In this document: positions 63,689-64,000 of the stretch, piece after piece
Numbering within the stretch: the first letter of the stretch is position 1
How the letters are laid out: each line of letters opens with the position of its first letter
Source: Pycnococcus provasolii
Lineage: Eukaryota > Chlorophyta > Pseudoscourfieldiophyceae > Pseudoscourfieldiales
Assembly (NCBI GenBank): GCA_049487715.1
Contig: CP150547.1
Span: 806,001 to 870,000 of the forward strand
Direction: 5' to 3'
DNA: 64,000 nt
Notes under the pieces: generated by a model
Database searches by the model: none
What the model was told of the DNA's origin: nothing
What the model saw: only the letters and a program-made list of their open reading frames with translations
Position numbers and translations under genes: made by a program

Positions 63689-64000
63689 ATGGCCTCCTCC
63701 CTATCTCGTCCGCCCCTTGGCAGACGCTCTAGTGCGCGTCTTGCTTCCCAGCGGGATGTGGTGGCATCTTTGGATTCGTCAGCAGTACCAGCAGGTCGTT
63801 CGCCTTCGTTAGCATTAGTAGCATCAGGTGGTGGTGGTTCTAAGCGCAAGAAACCCACTGGGGTTGCGGCGGGGTTTTGGATGCGGCGTCAAACGCTGCG
63901 GCGTCGCCTCACACGCACTCGAGGTCGAGGGGCTCTAACCTTAGAGGTGGTGGTGGTGCCGATACCCTCGCACTTGGGGGTGGTACTGGTCATGCACACG
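63689..64000 (+). CDS. Partial low-complexity gene at right edge (uncertain frame)
   Basis: From the ATG at 63689 the frame is open to the window end: MASSLSRPPLGRRSSARLAS, a Ser/Ala-rich stretch, then SGGGGSKRKKPTG. After about 63855 a different plus-strand frame reads more naturally (GVLDAASNAAASPHTHSRSR, then GSNLRGGGGADTLALGGGTG), so an intron or a sequencing indel may shift the frame. Product unknown. Confidence 0.4.
   Translation, partial: MASSLSRPPLGRRSSARLASQRDVVASLDSSAVPAGRSPSLALVASGGGGSKRKKPTGVAAGFWMRRQTLRRRLTRTRGRGALTLEVVVVPIPSHLGVVLVMHT

Overview
The window is nuclear DNA of a green-lineage eukaryote, most likely a small prasinophyte-type alga. Several proteins are plant-like: NDUFS5 opens with the plant-type MASGFGLNGN segment, there is a DRP1-type dynamin, a nuclear chloroplast-type bL32, plastid Ccs1, a plastid RimP-like protein, PRL1, and a MurA with a plastid-type leader. 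Many proteins start with Ser/Arg/Ala-rich, acid-poor leaders typical of chloroplast targeting. The species cannot be fixed from the sequence. Genes are dense (about 30 in 64 kb), on both strands, with few short GT-AG introns (67, 76, 95, 259 and 297 nt could be placed). I saw no rRNA, tRNA, CRISPR array, complete transposon or true chromosome end.

Layout. 1-10482: two tandem minus-strand paralogues for plastid-targeted, membrane-anchored coiled-coil proteins. The first is a giant (at least 2648 codons, running off the left edge) built of internal repeats. The second is a compact version ending in a SAP-like DNA-binding motif. 10.6-16.9 kb: a GRIP-domain golgin, a membrane-anchored JmjC oxygenase with an EF-hand, and a secreted CBM9-like protein. 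16.9-24.5 kb: a GST-like protein, an Ala-rich repeat protein, the ribosome-assembly nuclease NOB1, and an NCS1 transporter. 24.6-29.3 kb: a dynamin-like protein with no GTPase domain, directly followed by a complete DRP1-type dynamin. 29.5-40.8 kb: Ccs1, a twin-CX9C protein, MurA, a methyltransferase/RimP-like divergent pair, an aminotransferase, a mitochondrial carrier and NDUFS5. 41-53.1 kb: RBBP5 (COMPASS), a 1386-aa orphan, PRL1 (spliceosome), a RAMA-OTU protein, an INO80B/PAPA-1 protein, a small basic protein and BAP31. 53.4-64 kb: a plastid DUF-type protein, a GT29 sialyltransferase-like enzyme, a secreted Ig-like repeat protein, a 1.4-kb gene-poor stretch, a DnaJ protein, bL32 and a partial gene at the right edge.

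Three themes recur. First, organelle upkeep: plastid cytochrome c assembly, peptidoglycan precursor synthesis, plastid ribosome parts and possible nucleoid anchoring. Second, membrane traffic: golgin, dynamins, BAP31. Third, chromatin and RNA: RBBP5, INO80B, RAMA-OTU, PRL1, NOB1. Short arrays of CCCTAA, all in the same orientation, sit close upstream of start codons in four gene-flanking regions and look like promoter telo-boxes rather than chromosome ends.

The most unusual items are the GTPase-less dynamin beside DRP1, the tandem coiled-coil pair with its 52-residue repeat expansion, the RAMA-OTU fusion, and the telo-box-like arrays.
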